DNA of 64,000 nucleotides from Jeotgalibacillus marinus (GCF_040801915.1 NZ_JBFMIA010000003.1:1-64000); one strand, 5' to 3'; shown: positions 24,325 to 33,922, counted from the first letter of the stretch. Program-made: numbers and translations. The notes: a model not told the origin generated them from the sequence alone.

Positions 24325-25815
24325 TTATTTAAAAGCCATAGTTGCTGTTACGGCTTTTTGCCAGCCTGAATAGAGGTCTGAACGATTTTCTTCTGACATT
24401 GTAGGATCGAAGTCTTTCTCCACGTCCCACATGTCAGTGATCTCATCCTTACTCTTCCAGTAACCTACGGCCAGCCCGGCTAAATAAGCAGCACCAAGAG
24501 CCGTTGTTTCATTGATGACTGGTCGTTCTACTGGCACATCTAACAGGTCACTTTGGAACTGCATAAGAAAATCATTTTTCACTGCACCGCCATCTACACG
24601 GAGCTTGCTAAGTTTTATGCCTGAATCTTTTTCCATTGCATCTAGAACATCTTTTGTTTGATATGCTAGTGATTCAAGCGTTGCACGAATGAAATGTTCT
24701 TTTGACGTTCCTCTTGTTAATCCAAAAATTGAACCTCGAACTTCACTATCCCAGTATGGTGTACCCAAACCGACAAAAGCTGGAACAACGTACACCCCAT
24801 CCGTTGAGTCAACCCGCTTCGCATAGTCTTCACTTGCTGCTGCATCTTTAAGCATTCTCAGTCCATCACGCAACCATTGAATCGCACTTCCTGCAACAAA
24901 GATACTGCCCTCTAGTGCATATTCCACTTTGCCATCTATTCCCCAAGCAAGAGTTGTCAGCAAGCCATGATCTGAAGTAACTGCTTTTTCACCCGTATTC
25001 ATCAACATAAAGCATCCTGTGCCGTATGTATTTTTTGCCATCCCCTGCTTATAACATGCTTGTCCAAATAAGGCTGCTTGCTGATCACCCGCTGCACCAG
25101 CGATTGGAATTTCCTGTCCAAAGAAATGGTAAGCTACTGTTTTCGCATATACTTCTGATGATGGTTTCACTTCTGGCAACATTGATTTTGGTACACCTAA
25201 AATATCAAGAAGCTCCTCATCCCATTTTAAATCATATATGTTATACATGAGTGTTCGCGACGCGTTAGAGTAATCTGTGACGTGCGCCACTCCTCCTGAA
25301 AGCTTCCAAATCAGCCAAGAATCAATGGTTCCGAAAAGCAATTTTCCTTCGTCTGCTTTTTCTCTTGCACCCTCAACGTTATCGAGAATCCATTTCACTT
25401 TAGTACCGGAGAAATATGCGTCAATTAGGAGACCCGTTTTATCACGAAATGTACCGTTATGACCTTGTTCTTTTAACTCTTCACAAATGCCAGCAGTTTG
25501 GCGAGATTGCCACACGATCGCATTGTATACCGGAACACCTGTTTCTTTGTCCCATACAACAGCAGTCTCACGTTGATTTGTGATACCAATGCCTTCGATC
25601 TGGTCTGGTTTCACTCCTGATTCAGATAAAACAGAAGCAATAACCGCTAAAATCGACCCCCAAATCTCATTTGCATTATGCTCAACCCAACCTGGATTCG
25701 GAAAAAATTGTTGGAATTCTTTTTGGGCAACGTTTACGATTTCACCTTTTTTGTTGAACAAGATCGCTCTTGAACTCGTTGTTCCTTGATCCAATGATAA
25801 AATATACGTTTCCAT
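24325..25815 (-). CDS. glpK: Glycerol kinase
   Basis: A 496-residue FGGY-family kinase phosphorylating glycerol to glycerol-3-phosphate. N-terminal LSLDQGTTSSRAILF, the central GITNQRETAVVWDKETG and the C-terminal FGGY-type segment LRVDGGAVKNDFLMQFQSD region are canonical. In Bacilli the enzyme is activated by HPr phosphorylation of a conserved His near residue 230 (the segment YAKTVAYHFF is the likely site). It follows glpF by 13 bp and is cotranscribed. Confidence 0.97.
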   Translation of the reverse strand: METYILSLDQGTTSSRAILFNKKGEIVNVAQKEFQQFFPNPGWVEHNANEIWGSILAVIASVLSESGVKPDQIEGIGITNQRETAVVWDKETGVPVYNAIVWQSRQTAGICEELKEQGHNGTFRDKTGLLIDAYFSGTKVKWILDNVEGAREKADEGKLLFGTIDSWLIWKLSGGVAHVTDYSNASRTLMYNIYDLKWDEELLDILGVPKSMLPEVKPSSEVYAKTVAYHFFGQEIPIAGAAGDQQAALFGQACYKQGMAKNTYGTGCFMLMNTGEKAVTSDHGLLTTLAWGIDGKVEYALEGSIFVAGSAIQWLRDGLRMLKDAAASEDYAKRVDSTDGVYVVPAFVGLGTPYWDSEVRGSIFGLTRGTSKEHFIRATLESLAYQTKDVLDAMEKDSGIKLSKLRVDGGAVKNDFLMQFQSDLLDVPVERPVINETTALGAAYLAGLAVGYWKSKDEITDMWDVEKDFDPTMSEENRSDLYSGWQKAVTATMAFK

Positions 25816-25828
25816 GTTTTATTCCCCC

Positions 25829-26653
25829 TCAAGCTGATAATTGCTCATTTTTTTGAGCTTGTGATTCTCTTTTATCGATTCCCCTTACAACTAGTAAACT
25901 TAGGATCGTAGCACCTATAACAATCCATAACCAAGGCGTGTAATCATTGGTGAAAACAGCTTTATAAAATACACCTGCTAATGAACCACCTAGGATTGGA
26001 CCTAGCACAGGAACCCAAGCGTAACTCCAATTCGAGTCTCCTTTTCCTGCGATCGGTAATAGAAAATGGGCAATTCTTGGCCCAAGGTCACGAGCAGGGT
26101 TAATTGCATAACCTGTCGTTCCACCTAAAGAAAGTCCGATAGCAACAATAAGCATCCCAACGATAAATGGATTTAATCCTTCTGCGAACTCATTAGCTCC
26201 AATCGATAAAAGCCCAAGGACCAAAATGAAAGTCCCGATCATTTCACTTAATACATTTGAGAAATAATGAGGGATTGCTGGTCCAGTAGAAAACACCCCT
26301 AGTTTGGTCGCTGGATCTTCTGTTGCCTTCCAGTGCGGTAGAAAATGAACCCAAATAATAATTGCACCTATGATAGCGCCGATCATTTGAGCCGTTACAT
26401 ATAGCGGCACTTCTGACCAAGCAAAATCTCCATTAAAAGCTAAGCCAAACGTTACTGCCGGATTTAAATGAGCTCCGCTAAACTGACCGACCGCGTATAC
26501 AGCCATCGCTACACCGAGACCCCAACCAAGACAAATAACAATCCAGCCACCATTTAGTGCAAAAGATTTTTTCAAGTTCACATTCGCGCAAACACCTGCT
26601 CCGAATATAATCAAAATAGCTGTTCCGATAATTTCTGCTAAAAAACTACTCAT
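25829..26653 (-). CDS. glpF: Glycerol uptake facilitator (aquaglyceroporin)
   Basis: A 274-residue membrane channel of the MIP family with six spans. The two NPA boxes are HLNPAVTFGLAF and YAINPARDLGPR, the latter with the Asp typical of glycerol channels. The ATG was chosen because AAGGAGG lies ten bases upstream and the length then equals B. subtilis GlpF; the longer frame runs through that site. It is first of glpFK, with a leader terminator and a cre-controlled promoter. Confidence 0.95.
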   Translation of the reverse strand: MSSFLAEIIGTAILIIFGAGVCANVNLKKSFALNGGWIVICLGWGLGVAMAVYAVGQFSGAHLNPAVTFGLAFNGDFAWSEVPLYVTAQMIGAIIGAIIIWVHFLPHWKATEDPATKLGVFSTGPAIPHYFSNVLSEMIGTFILVLGLLSIGANEFAEGLNPFIVGMLIVAIGLSLGGTTGYAINPARDLGPRIAHFLLPIAGKGDSNWSYAWVPVLGPILGGSLAGVFYKAVFTNDYTPWLWIVIGATILSLLVVRGIDKRESQAQKNEQLSA

Positions 26654-26705
26654 AACCACGTTACCTCCTTGTACCATTCAGTTTGATATTCCAATACAAC
26701 ACAAT

Positions 26706-26765
26706 AAAAGAGACCCACAGACTTTACCCTTATTCAGGTGTAAAAGTATATGCGAGTCTCTTTTT
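26706..26765 (-). promoter_or_regulatory. Leader terminator of glpFK, likely GlpP-controlled
   Basis: On the minus strand AAAAAGAGACTC and a matching GGGTCTCTTTTA flank about 35 bases and end in T's, between the promoter at 26793-26821 and glpF. It matches the antitermination leader known for Bacillus glpFK. Confidence 0.75.
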
Positions 26766-26792
26766 CTCTGCACGGAATATTAACTTATTGAT

Positions 26793-26821
26793 AGTTTATC
26801 AGAGTTTGAAAACGCTGTCAA
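26793..26821 (-). promoter_or_regulatory. glpFK promoter overlapped by a cre site
   Basis: TTGACA (26816-26821) and TAAACT (26793-26798) are 17 bp apart on the minus strand. TGAAAACGCTGTCA (26807-26820, plus strand) matches the catabolite-responsive element with one mismatch and covers the -35 and spacer, so CcpA could block initiation on good sugars. Confidence 0.8.
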
Positions 26822-26826
26822 TCATT

Positions 26827-27396
26827 CTATGTTCCTTTTTTTGCAGAAAAATAGTTCCATAGTGAGAGTGAAGACGTCGTGATCGCACTTGCACCTGCTT
26901 CAATTGCAGCTACTACTTCTTGTGGTGTTTCAATTAACCCACCCGCAATAATAGGCTTACCAGTTTCTAAACGGATGCGTTCAATCACTTTTGGCACAAC
27001 ACCTGGTAAAAGCTCTATGTAGTCTGGATCTGTTTTGTGAATCAATTGGACGCTCCGCTTTAACGCGTTCGAGTCGATGACAAAGGTTCGCTGGATCGCT
27101 CGTACATTAAGTTGTCGTGCTTTTTTTATTACGTTACTTCTAGTTGAAATGATTCCATATGGTTTAACCCACTGGCAAACATATTCAGTCGCATGTTCAT
27201 CATTTGATAATCCCTGTATTAAATCCATGTGAATAAACATTTCCTTTTCTTCAGACCTGGCGTAATCAAAAACACTTTTTAGCATTCCAACATGTAAATC
27301 AAGAAATACGCCATAACGGAACGAATAGTTTAGCATTTTATCAAAGTCTTTCATGGATCGAATAGCAGGTAAAATTTGCTGTCCATCAAATGGCAC
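26827..27396 (-). CDS. glpP: Glycerol uptake operon antiterminator GlpP
   Basis: A 189-residue RNA-binding antiterminator that senses glycerol-3-phosphate and lets RNA polymerase pass the glpF and glpD leader terminators. It starts PFDGQQILPAIRSMKDFDKM, and contains VFLDLHVGMLKSVF, IHMDLIQGLSNDEHATEY and GGLIETPQEV, as in GlpP. I chose the GTG start preceded by AGGAGGTG, which gives the family length (about 190). It lies directly upstream of the glpFK promoter. Confidence 0.93.
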   Translation of the reverse strand: MPFDGQQILPAIRSMKDFDKMLNYSFRYGVFLDLHVGMLKSVFDYARSEEKEMFIHMDLIQGLSNDEHATEYVCQWVKPYGIISTRSNVIKKARQLNVRAIQRTFVIDSNALKRSVQLIHKTDPDYIELLPGVVPKVIERIRLETGKPIIAGGLIETPQEVVAAIEAGASAITTSSLSLWNYFSAKKGT

Positions 27397-27465
27397 TGCG
27401 TGACCACCTCCTGTTAAACAAAACATTTATCTGTTGAGAGAATTATACACTTATTCATTGGATTT

Positions 27466-27681
27466 TTATATACGTTCCTTGTTTGGTTGTGAATTAAAAA
27501 GGTACAATTTCACGCTACCTAAAACGATTAACATCAAGAAAGAGATAATAGAGGTTATAAGCATTAAGAAGGATAAAAAGTTTACTTTGAAAGAATTCAT
27601 ATAGTAAAGGCTCATGGAAAGAGAACCGATAAATAAAAATAAGCCGATCACTAGATTTATTTTTTTAACCTGGTTTGACAT
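27466..27681 (-). CDS. Small two-span membrane protein
   Basis: A 71-residue protein of unknown function, with two hydrophobic segments (INLVIGLFLFIGSLSMSLYY and FLSFLMLITSIISFLMLIVL) and charged ends. A GGGGGG ribosome binding site lies seven bases before the ATG. It is separated from glpP by 69 bp. It may belong to the backbone or to the left edge of the accessory region next to mutL. Confidence 0.5.
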   Translation of the reverse strand: MSNQVKKINLVIGLFLFIGSLSMSLYYMNSFKVNFLSFLMLITSIISFLMLIVLGSVKLYLFNSQPNKERI

Positions 27682-27847
27682 GATTATCCCCCCACGCGAA
27701 TTTTAAGAAGAACGTTTATTGTTGGTAGCCTTGCCGGTGTTAACTAAGCCATTATATGAATTTATAAAGAAATTATTCTTCCAAAGATATTATTGGTAAG
27801 AGATTAAATGTACATTTCTGAACTTACAATGCACCGATTGAGAATGG

Positions 27848-27905
27848 AGTAAGAAGGAGTGATTAACTCCCATCCTCTCACACCACCGTAAGCGTCTTGC
27901 CCACA
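27848..27905 (-). other. Possible group II intron 3'-end remnant
   Basis: On the minus strand the stretch containing GACGCTTACGGTGGTGTGAG and GGGAGTTAATCACTCC resembles the segment found downstream of the intron-encoded reverse transcriptase in bacterial group II introns. No reverse transcriptase gene is present. A partial look-alike (AGTAAGAAGGAGTGATT) occurs at 48329-48345. Recognised from memory only. Confidence 0.35.
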
Positions 27906-28432
27906 ATGCTAAAGGAGCACAGGGGTAGTGCGTCAGTGAAGTCATCTCCTCGGACTAATGAAATAAAAAACGTCAAAGATGAACGCTCTCCACCAGGTGG
28001 CTGAGGGACTTTTTTGTGTCTTGCAGCATGAGTACTCTGAATCAATAAAACCATGGGGACGGATAATTGGTAGGTGATTCGAACTATACCTTTCACTTAT
28101 AAGTTTTTGGTAATATATAACCTTCCGAGACACACATTGCATTGATATAATCATTTTTCATACAAATAACCGTTTTATTAATAAGTAGATCTAGCAGATT
28201 GATGTCTTTTAATCGCAGTTTATGGACTTCTTTAATGAGCTCGAGTCGATGACTTTCTTCCGGAGCCATATCCAAAAAACCGCATACAATGCTTCGCGAT
28301 CTTTCATCTTAGTAGTTTAACATCGCTCGAACACGCCGCCAATAGTAATACCGCACACTTTCGTATTGTAATCGTCGTTATTTATTTTTCGAAAAAACTC
28401 CGCACGTTCATCTAAAAAACCGTTTATTTTTC
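27906..28432. other. Degenerate region left of the beta-helix gene
   Basis: Short overlapping open frames only. The minus-strand frame from about 28400 to 28096 reads like a broken coding sequence (YESVRYYYWRRVRAMLNY, stop, FLDMAPEESHRLELIKEVHK, LRLKDINLLDLLIN), which I cannot assign to a family. No promoter or ribosome binding site supports an active gene. Confidence 0.35.
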
Positions 28433-30688
28433 TTAACAATCCTCACATAGACCATCCGGATCACTATTTCCACATTTGTTTTCATCGAAGGTATTGTTAT
28501 CAGCAGCATCTCCATCCGCTTGGATATCATTGCCCACGTTATCAAACGCACAGTTAGAGCGAACGCAGTTGCCTTGTGTAAAATTGGTTAGTAAGATACC
28601 CGTGCCATCGTTTTCTTCACCATTTTCTTTAACGGTATTGTTGTCGATAAGATTGTTTGATGAACCAATTTCAATTTCTGGATCTGACTCTAACTGAATC
28701 CCATCTTCTTTGTTCCCCTTTACAAAGTTTCTGACAACGTTATTCCTATTATCATTACTGTCTATTTCAATCCCTGCACCACCATTCCCGCAAACGTGAT
28801 TCCCATAGACAACAATATCGTCGCTCCTTACATCGATGCCCTCTGCCCCATTTTCACAACAGACGTTATCAAAGACGAATACTCCATCTCCATCATCAAG
28901 ATCCATACCATCAGCCCCATTCTCAATGGCTTGATTACACAGAAGTACATCAAAGTCTCCAGTATCAAAGCCCTCGCCTTCATTGCCTTTAGCCAGGCAG
29001 TTAAAATATAACGTATGGGTTCCCCCGTCACTTTCAAAACCATTGTTTACGTTGTCAATCGCCTGACATGCGATGATATAGTTGTTATTGCCACCATCAG
29101 CATCCACCCCATGGTCCTGATTACCACTCGCAACACACTTAATCACTAAATTGCGCTCGCCATTAATGTCAAAACCATCATCCCCATTAACTTTAGATTC
29201 CACGTGACGAATGATGTTGGCTTTAGATTCAATCAATAAGCCATCCCCTTCACTAAAATTCTGTACCGTCAGGCATTCAATCGTCGTTTGATCAGACTCC
29301 GAAGGAATAGAAATCCCATCAATAGTAAAAGGTGTTACCGTCCCATCAATAACCGTCTTTCCTATCCCGGCACCAATGATCCTTAAACGAGGGATGGCTA
29401 TAGGATTCATTGGATCCGTCAGGTCAGCCACAACAACCCCCCCAAACGTCCCTGCTTCCACCCTAATTGTGTCACAAGCTTCAGCGCCGTTTATGGCTTC
29501 TTGGATCGATTCGCCGTCCTTCACTGTAATAACTGTCATAACTTCGTAACAGTCCTCGCACAGATTATCTGGATCACTGTTCTCACATTTATTTTCATCG
29601 AAGGTATTGGTCATATCAGCAGGCGCATTCGCTTGGATATCATTTCCAATATTATTAAACGCACAGTTAGAGCGAACGCAGTTGCCAGTTGTGTCGGCTT
29701 GTAATAAGATGCCGTCACTCTCGTTTTCTTTAACGATGTTGTTGTCGATAAGGTTATTGGAAGCTCCAGTTCCCCGATTGATAAGGTTTAACTTATTGCG
29801 TAACCTTGGGAATAAACTCCTCGTAGGTGGATCTGACTCTAACCGAATCCCGTCTGTTTTATTTCTTATAACATGGTTATTGACGACATTGGTTCCATTA
29901 TCATCAGGATCTAATTCAACCCCTGCATCACTATTTCCAAAAATGCCATTTCCATAGATTACGCTATCGGCAATTGCTTCGATACCAATCCCCCCGTTTT
30001 TACAAACGGTATTTTCAAATACGAGTACTCCTTCTCCGTCAAGACCAATACCATCCTCTTCATTGTCGACTGCTTTATTACACAGAAGTAAATCAAATCC
30101 TCCGATGTCAAACCCCTCGCTACCATTACCCTCTGCCAAGCATTTAAAATATAACGTATGGGTTCCATCATCACTTTCGAAACCCTCGTTGTCGTTTCCA
30201 AATGCCTTACATGCGATGATATAGTTGTTGTTACCATTAATTTCAAAACCCTCGTCTTCATTGTCACTCCCGACACACTTCAACACTAAATTGCGGTCGC
30301 CATCAATTTCAAAACCATCCCCGGTTGTTATATTAGCCCCATTATCTTTCGACTCCACTTGATGAATGATGTTGGCATTAGAGTTAATAAATAAGCCATC
30401 TCCATCACTAAAATTCTGTATCGTGAGGCATTCAATGGTCGTTTGATCAGCCCCCGAAGGAATAAGAATTCCATTAGTAGTAACAGGTGTTACCTTCCCA
30501 TCAATAATCGTCTTTCCTATTCCAGCACCTATAATTCTTAAACGCGGAATAGGTTCAGGCTCCTGCACCGTGTTAGCCACCACAAACCCTGCAAACGTTC
30601 CTGCTTCAATTCTAATCGTGTCACAAGCTTCTGCACCATTAATGGCGTCTTGGATAGACGCGCCAGGATTTACTGTAAAAACTGTCAA
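28433..30688 (-). CDS. Large internally duplicated parallel beta-helix protein
   Basis: A 751-residue protein made of two homologous halves of about 370-385 residues. Each half opens with GASIQDAINGAEACDTIRIE or GESIQEAINGAEACDTIRVE, then RLRIIGAGIGKT, and then a ladder of short coils rich in Asn, Asp and Gly, ending FDENKCENSDPDNLCEDC or FDENKCGNSDPDGLCEDC. There is no signal peptide or membrane segment, so it is either cytosolic (for example in a mother cell) or released by lysis. I chose a TTG start with GAGGTG upstream because LTVFTVNPG then aligns with MTVITVKDG of the second half. A sporulation-type promoter lies upstream. Confidence 0.75.
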   Translation of the reverse strand: MTVFTVNPGASIQDAINGAEACDTIRIEAGTFAGFVVANTVQEPEPIPRLRIIGAGIGKTIIDGKVTPVTTNGILIPSGADQTTIECLTIQNFSDGDGLFINSNANIIHQVESKDNGANITTGDGFEIDGDRNLVLKCVGSDNEDEGFEINGNNNYIIACKAFGNDNEGFESDDGTHTLYFKCLAEGNGSEGFDIGGFDLLLCNKAVDNEEDGIGLDGEGVLVFENTVCKNGGIGIEAIADSVIYGNGIFGNSDAGVELDPDDNGTNVVNNHVIRNKTDGIRLESDPPTRSLFPRLRNKLNLINRGTGASNNLIDNNIVKENESDGILLQADTTGNCVRSNCAFNNIGNDIQANAPADMTNTFDENKCENSDPDNLCEDCYEVMTVITVKDGESIQEAINGAEACDTIRVEAGTFGGVVVADLTDPMNPIAIPRLRIIGAGIGKTVIDGTVTPFTIDGISIPSESDQTTIECLTVQNFSEGDGLLIESKANIIRHVESKVNGDDGFDINGERNLVIKCVASGNQDHGVDADGGNNNYIIACQAIDNVNNGFESDGGTHTLYFNCLAKGNEGEGFDTGDFDVLLCNQAIENGADGMDLDDGDGVFVFDNVCCENGAEGIDVRSDDIVVYGNHVCGNGGAGIEIDSNDNRNNVVRNFVKGNKEDGIQLESDPEIEIGSSNNLIDNNTVKENGEENDGTGILLTNFTQGNCVRSNCAFDNVGNDIQADGDAADNNTFDENKCGNSDPDGLCEDC

Positions 30689-30722
30689 CCATAACACCTC
30701 ATTTTTTCTTTTTTATTTCACT

Positions 30723-30750
30723 TATCTTATGCCATCAGAATGAAAAAGTA
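30723..30750 (-). promoter_or_regulatory. Sigma-K-like promoter candidate of the duplicated beta-helix gene
   Basis: On the minus strand CATAAGATA (30723-30731) fits the -10 CATANNNTA, and an AC dinucleotide lies 16 bp upstream, as in the sigma-K consensus. cotE in this window has a very similar -10 (CATAGGATA, 39783-39791). Confidence 0.42.
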
Positions 30751-30796
30751 GCTAGTTTCATTAACGATTTAGTTATCTTTGTCAAAATCACGGTTT

Positions 30797-30899
30797 CCAA
30801 CCCAACATGAAAAATGCGACAAAAATAACCTGAGTTCTTATGAATAGAGAACTCAGGCGACTTACTTTTCTTTTTAATTCCTGCCTACTTGATAGGGGG
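30797..30899. repeat. Island backbone repeat, left copy
   Basis: About 100 bp closely resemble 33923-34024. Both contain GACAAAAATAACCTGAGT, a hairpin with arms ending GAACTCAGG, then CTTACTTTT and ACTTGA(C/T)AGGGG. In each copy an integrase remnant follows and then a mutL-end sequence. Confidence 0.7.
30829..30857. terminator. Hairpin in the left backbone repeat
   Basis: CCTGAGTTC and GAACTCAGG pair perfectly around an 11-base loop. Confidence 0.65.
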
Positions 30900-31138
30900 A
30901 CTACACGAAAGGCAGGATAGCTGATGTTTCATTACGCTACTTCATCCAATTCTTCCTTTAGCGGCTCACGTATTACACCGCCATTTTCTTTCTTATCTCT
31001 TTCCCGTTGTTTGATGAACAGCGAACGACTGCGGTGTGAAGCCTTCATTCATAACTGATTGGAAAAAATCATCACATTATTTATACTATTTCACTATTCC
31101 CCTCTCTTTTAGACAAATACCAAAATACACTAACAATC
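30900..31138. other. Non-coding stretch with a minus-strand coding fragment
   Basis: From about 31050 to 30932 the minus strand encodes ASHRSRSLFIKQRERDKKEN and then GGVIREPLKEELDEVA with a stop, without a start or ribosome binding site. I cannot assign it. The rest shows nothing. Confidence 0.3.
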
Positions 31139-31330
31139 AAAAAGCTGAGGGAGGTAGATCACTTCCTACTGATCGCCTCTCTACTACTTAGAACTGGAAT
31201 GCGTAAAGGCGAAATCTTGGCGTTGACTTGGGGCGATATCAACATGGGAGAAAAGACAATAACGATCAGCAGATCAAGAAGCTCTCACGGAGTCAAATCA
31301 CTTACTAAATCAAGTGTCCTACAAATTTTG
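31139..31330 (+). pseudogene. Tyrosine integrase core fragment beside the displaced mutL end
   Basis: The frame encodes LRTGMRKGEILALTWGDINM (Arg I region of tyrosine recombinases) preceded by LREVDHFLLIASLL and followed by KTITISRSRSSHGVKSLTKS. The C-terminal catalytic half is missing. It directly precedes the displaced mutL 3' end at 31332-31476, as the other integrase fragments precede their host gene ends. Confidence 0.75.
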
Positions 31331-31331
31331 T

Positions 31332-31476
31332 TCGTATTTGAGAAATTAAATAAATTGTGGGCAAGAATCGTTCTTACCCACCCACCCCCTCTACATTACT
31401 CGCTTAAACATCCTTTCCAATTCATACGTCGTATAATACACGATAATGGGCCTACCGTGTGTGCATGTAAACGGAA
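31332..31476 (-). repeat. Displaced, diverged copy of the mutL 3' end
   Basis: From 31391 rightward the minus strand encodes FTCTHGRPIIVYYTTYELER and then MFKRVM with a TAG stop; intact mutL ends FTCPHGRPIIVHYSTYEMEK, MFKRVM. Hand alignment gives about 12 differences in 87 positions, mostly silent or conservative. Weaker similarity extends past the stop (TCGTATTTGAG, AATTAAA) to 31332, paired with 34201. This fits a displaced chromosomal gene end at the far side of an element inserted in mutL. Confidence 0.85.
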
Positions 31477-31654
31477 CCATCAAGCACCTATCACATAGAT
31501 GATTCCAATTGGAGGGAAAACCTTTCTATCGGTTCAACCTACCACACCGATAAAAAAGGAAATGTAAATCTGTAATTAATTTTAAAACCACCCCTCTGCC
31601 ACCTGGTTGAACTATAACCTATAAAAAAGACAGTTTAAAAAAGACCACGTTACG

Positions 31655-31812
31655 TTATGCACTCAAGAGATGAATTCGGTACTGTACCGGAGTCATCTTA
31701 TTTAATGTCCATTGGTAACGATGATTGTTGTATTTGTTTACATAATCTTCGATCATCTTTTTTAAATCGATTAAGGTTTGAGCCTGTTTAAAATCGATTT
31801 CATTTTTTTTGT
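31655..31812 (-). pseudogene. IS3-family transposase C-terminal remnant
   Basis: The minus-strand frame KKNEIDFKQAQTLIDLKKMI, EDYVNKYNNHRYQWTLNKMT, PVQYRIHLLSA ends with TAA at 31655. YNNHRYQ...LNKMTPVQYR is the typical end of the IS3/IS150 OrfB integrase-type transposase, including the acidic region of the DDE domain. Nothing upstream is retained. Confidence 0.75.
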
Positions 31813-31828
31813 TCCTTGTCCCGTTTGT

Positions 31829-33709
31829 TCAGGGTGATATTACTGAGGGTCGGGCTGAGCGGATCGTCTCTGGCAGAATGATTCTTGCACCAGAACCATA
31901 TTTATTATAATAATGACTTAAAGTTAATAATGGGAAAATATCATTATAGCTATGGTAATGAAAATAGGTTAGGTCTGGAAATCCGGCACCTGTTGGATAG
32001 TTTATATTTTTTGTGTTGTTCATTAAAAATTGTATTCCTTTGTTAATTTCATCTGTTGGAGAATCGTGAATGGCGATTAAACTATCTAAAGCCCATGCGG
32101 TCTGAGTGGGAGTACTGTAAGGGAGACTAACATATTTTCGAATAATATCAGAAGAACAAGACTCCCCCCATCCACCATCTTTTTTTTGAATTGTAAGCAA
32201 CCACTTATTTGCCTTTTGAATAGTCGAATCGTCTATTGAAATACCGACTGCACATAATCCTGTAATTGCAGCCCATGTCCCATAAAGGTAACAAACTCCC
32301 CATCTCCCATACCATGAGCCATCTTTTTCTTGCCGTTTTTTTAACCACCGAATAGCTTTTTGAATAGTCAGATCACCTTTTGTATAACCTGCATAATTTC
32401 CTAAAAATTCTAGCGTTCTTCCTGTTAAATCAGCAGTGGATGCATCCAAAGCACCTTCTTTTACATTCTGTATTGGGAGCATGCCAATCAAAGTGTTATC
32501 AACATTCTTCTCGAATGCAGGCCAGCCACCATCGTCATTTTGCATAGACAATACCCAATTTAACCCTTTTTCCCAACTATTATATATTTTTGAGTTTAGT
32601 TTTGACTTTAGATATATTGCTCTCAGTGTTGCGGTAGTATCATCAATATCTGGATTTTTTGTGTTATCTTCTGAGAACCCCCATCCTCCAGGAGTTATAT
32701 TTGGATTATGAATAGCCCAGTCACTTTTTTGAGTTTGTTGATGGTTAATCAAGTAGTTCACTGATTTATTTATCACAGGATCACTACTTGATACACCTGC
32801 TTCTTGTAAACTATAACTAAGTAAAGCCGTATCCCAAATTGTTGATGGTGCATTTTGTATATGATTAAGGCCATTTAAATGACAGGAGGTGGCTTTTAAT
32901 GACGAGATCGCATCACAAATGATAGAATCAGACTTATCATAACCACGTGCTAATAAACTATAAATCATAAAGAAAGTTGCAGAGGAATAATTATAAAGAG
33001 TACCATCTGGTTCTAGTCTATCGAGTATAAATTCTTCTAATTTTTTTAAGGCTCTCTTCCTTATAGGATGGAGGTAAGTCGGTAAATGTTTAAATAGAGG
33101 AACTTTTCTTTTATTATTAATTATTAGGTGAGATAAATCTGGTTTAGATTCTATTTTTTTATGGTATTTCAAATTCCCGATAATCATCATTGGTGCAAAG
33201 TGAACTCTAGCGTAACAACTTAAATCAAAAAAATTTAAAGGGAACTGGTGTGGAAGTAAAATAGTATATATAGGTACCGGTAATGACCACCGATACTGAC
33301 CATTTGCCGAAAACATAGCTTTTGCTAAAAAATGGACATTATTTAGGCCGCCCATTGATATGATTTGTTTTTCGGCTTTTTTCATATTTGAGTCAGTTTT
33401 TTTGAAATACCCTGAAAGAAGTAGTGCATTGTATGCGGAGGCTGTCGTGGTTAAATTTCCTGGATACTCATCCTCATAAAGCTTCCAAGCACCATTATCA
33501 TCTTGTTGAGTATATATATATTCCGCTATATCATGTATAAATTTCTCATCGTAATGTTCTACTGCCCTTAGCGTCATTATTGAAAATGAATCAACCAATA
33601 CTCCAGGGTCACAGCATAAATACCAGGCACCATTAACAAATTGTTTTTTTTTTATATTATTCACTCGTTGTTGAATCTCATTTAGGATTCTATTTTTTTC
33701 AATCAACAC
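31829..33709 (-). CDS. Squalene-hopene cyclase-family triterpene cyclase
   Basis: A 626-residue class II terpene cyclase. The protonating acid motif is DIDDT at Asp354-Asp357 (family DxDDTA), and QW-type repeats include QNDDGGWPAFEKN, QEKDGSWYGRWGVCYLYGTW and QKKDGGWGESC, followed by STPTQTAWAL. Length equals that of squalene-hopene cyclases and of Bacillus SqhC, which cyclises tetraprenyl-beta-curcumene to sporulenes in spores, so the substrate could be squalene or a C35 prenyl. No prenyl synthase is nearby. The gene starts GTG with AAAGGA upstream, looks more AT-rich than its neighbours, and sits inside the mutL island. Confidence 0.82.
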   Translation of the reverse strand: MLIEKNRILNEIQQRVNNIKKKQFVNGAWYLCCDPGVLVDSFSIMTLRAVEHYDEKFIHDIAEYIYTQQDDNGAWKLYEDEYPGNLTTTASAYNALLLSGYFKKTDSNMKKAEKQIISMGGLNNVHFLAKAMFSANGQYRWSLPVPIYTILLPHQFPLNFFDLSCYARVHFAPMMIIGNLKYHKKIESKPDLSHLIINNKRKVPLFKHLPTYLHPIRKRALKKLEEFILDRLEPDGTLYNYSSATFFMIYSLLARGYDKSDSIICDAISSLKATSCHLNGLNHIQNAPSTIWDTALLSYSLQEAGVSSSDPVINKSVNYLINHQQTQKSDWAIHNPNITPGGWGFSEDNTKNPDIDDTTATLRAIYLKSKLNSKIYNSWEKGLNWVLSMQNDDGGWPAFEKNVDNTLIGMLPIQNVKEGALDASTADLTGRTLEFLGNYAGYTKGDLTIQKAIRWLKKRQEKDGSWYGRWGVCYLYGTWAAITGLCAVGISIDDSTIQKANKWLLTIQKKDGGWGESCSSDIIRKYVSLPYSTPTQTAWALDSLIAIHDSPTDEINKGIQFLMNNTKNINYPTGAGFPDLTYFHYHSYNDIFPLLTLSHYYNKYGSGARIILPETIRSARPSVISP

Positions 33710-33922
33710 AAATCATTCCTTTACACAAGAGTAAATAATACTTAATAAATAATTGATAACACCCTTATATAGATTAGGTTAGATTCTATTGATAACTACT
33801 ACCATCATATGAAATTTATAAAAAAGTATTCACTCTTATCGTACAAAAAGCCATTTGCACAGTGTATATACTCGTCTGTTATTCAAAGTATATTAAATTC
33901 AACAACAAAGCGTTTTATAGTC

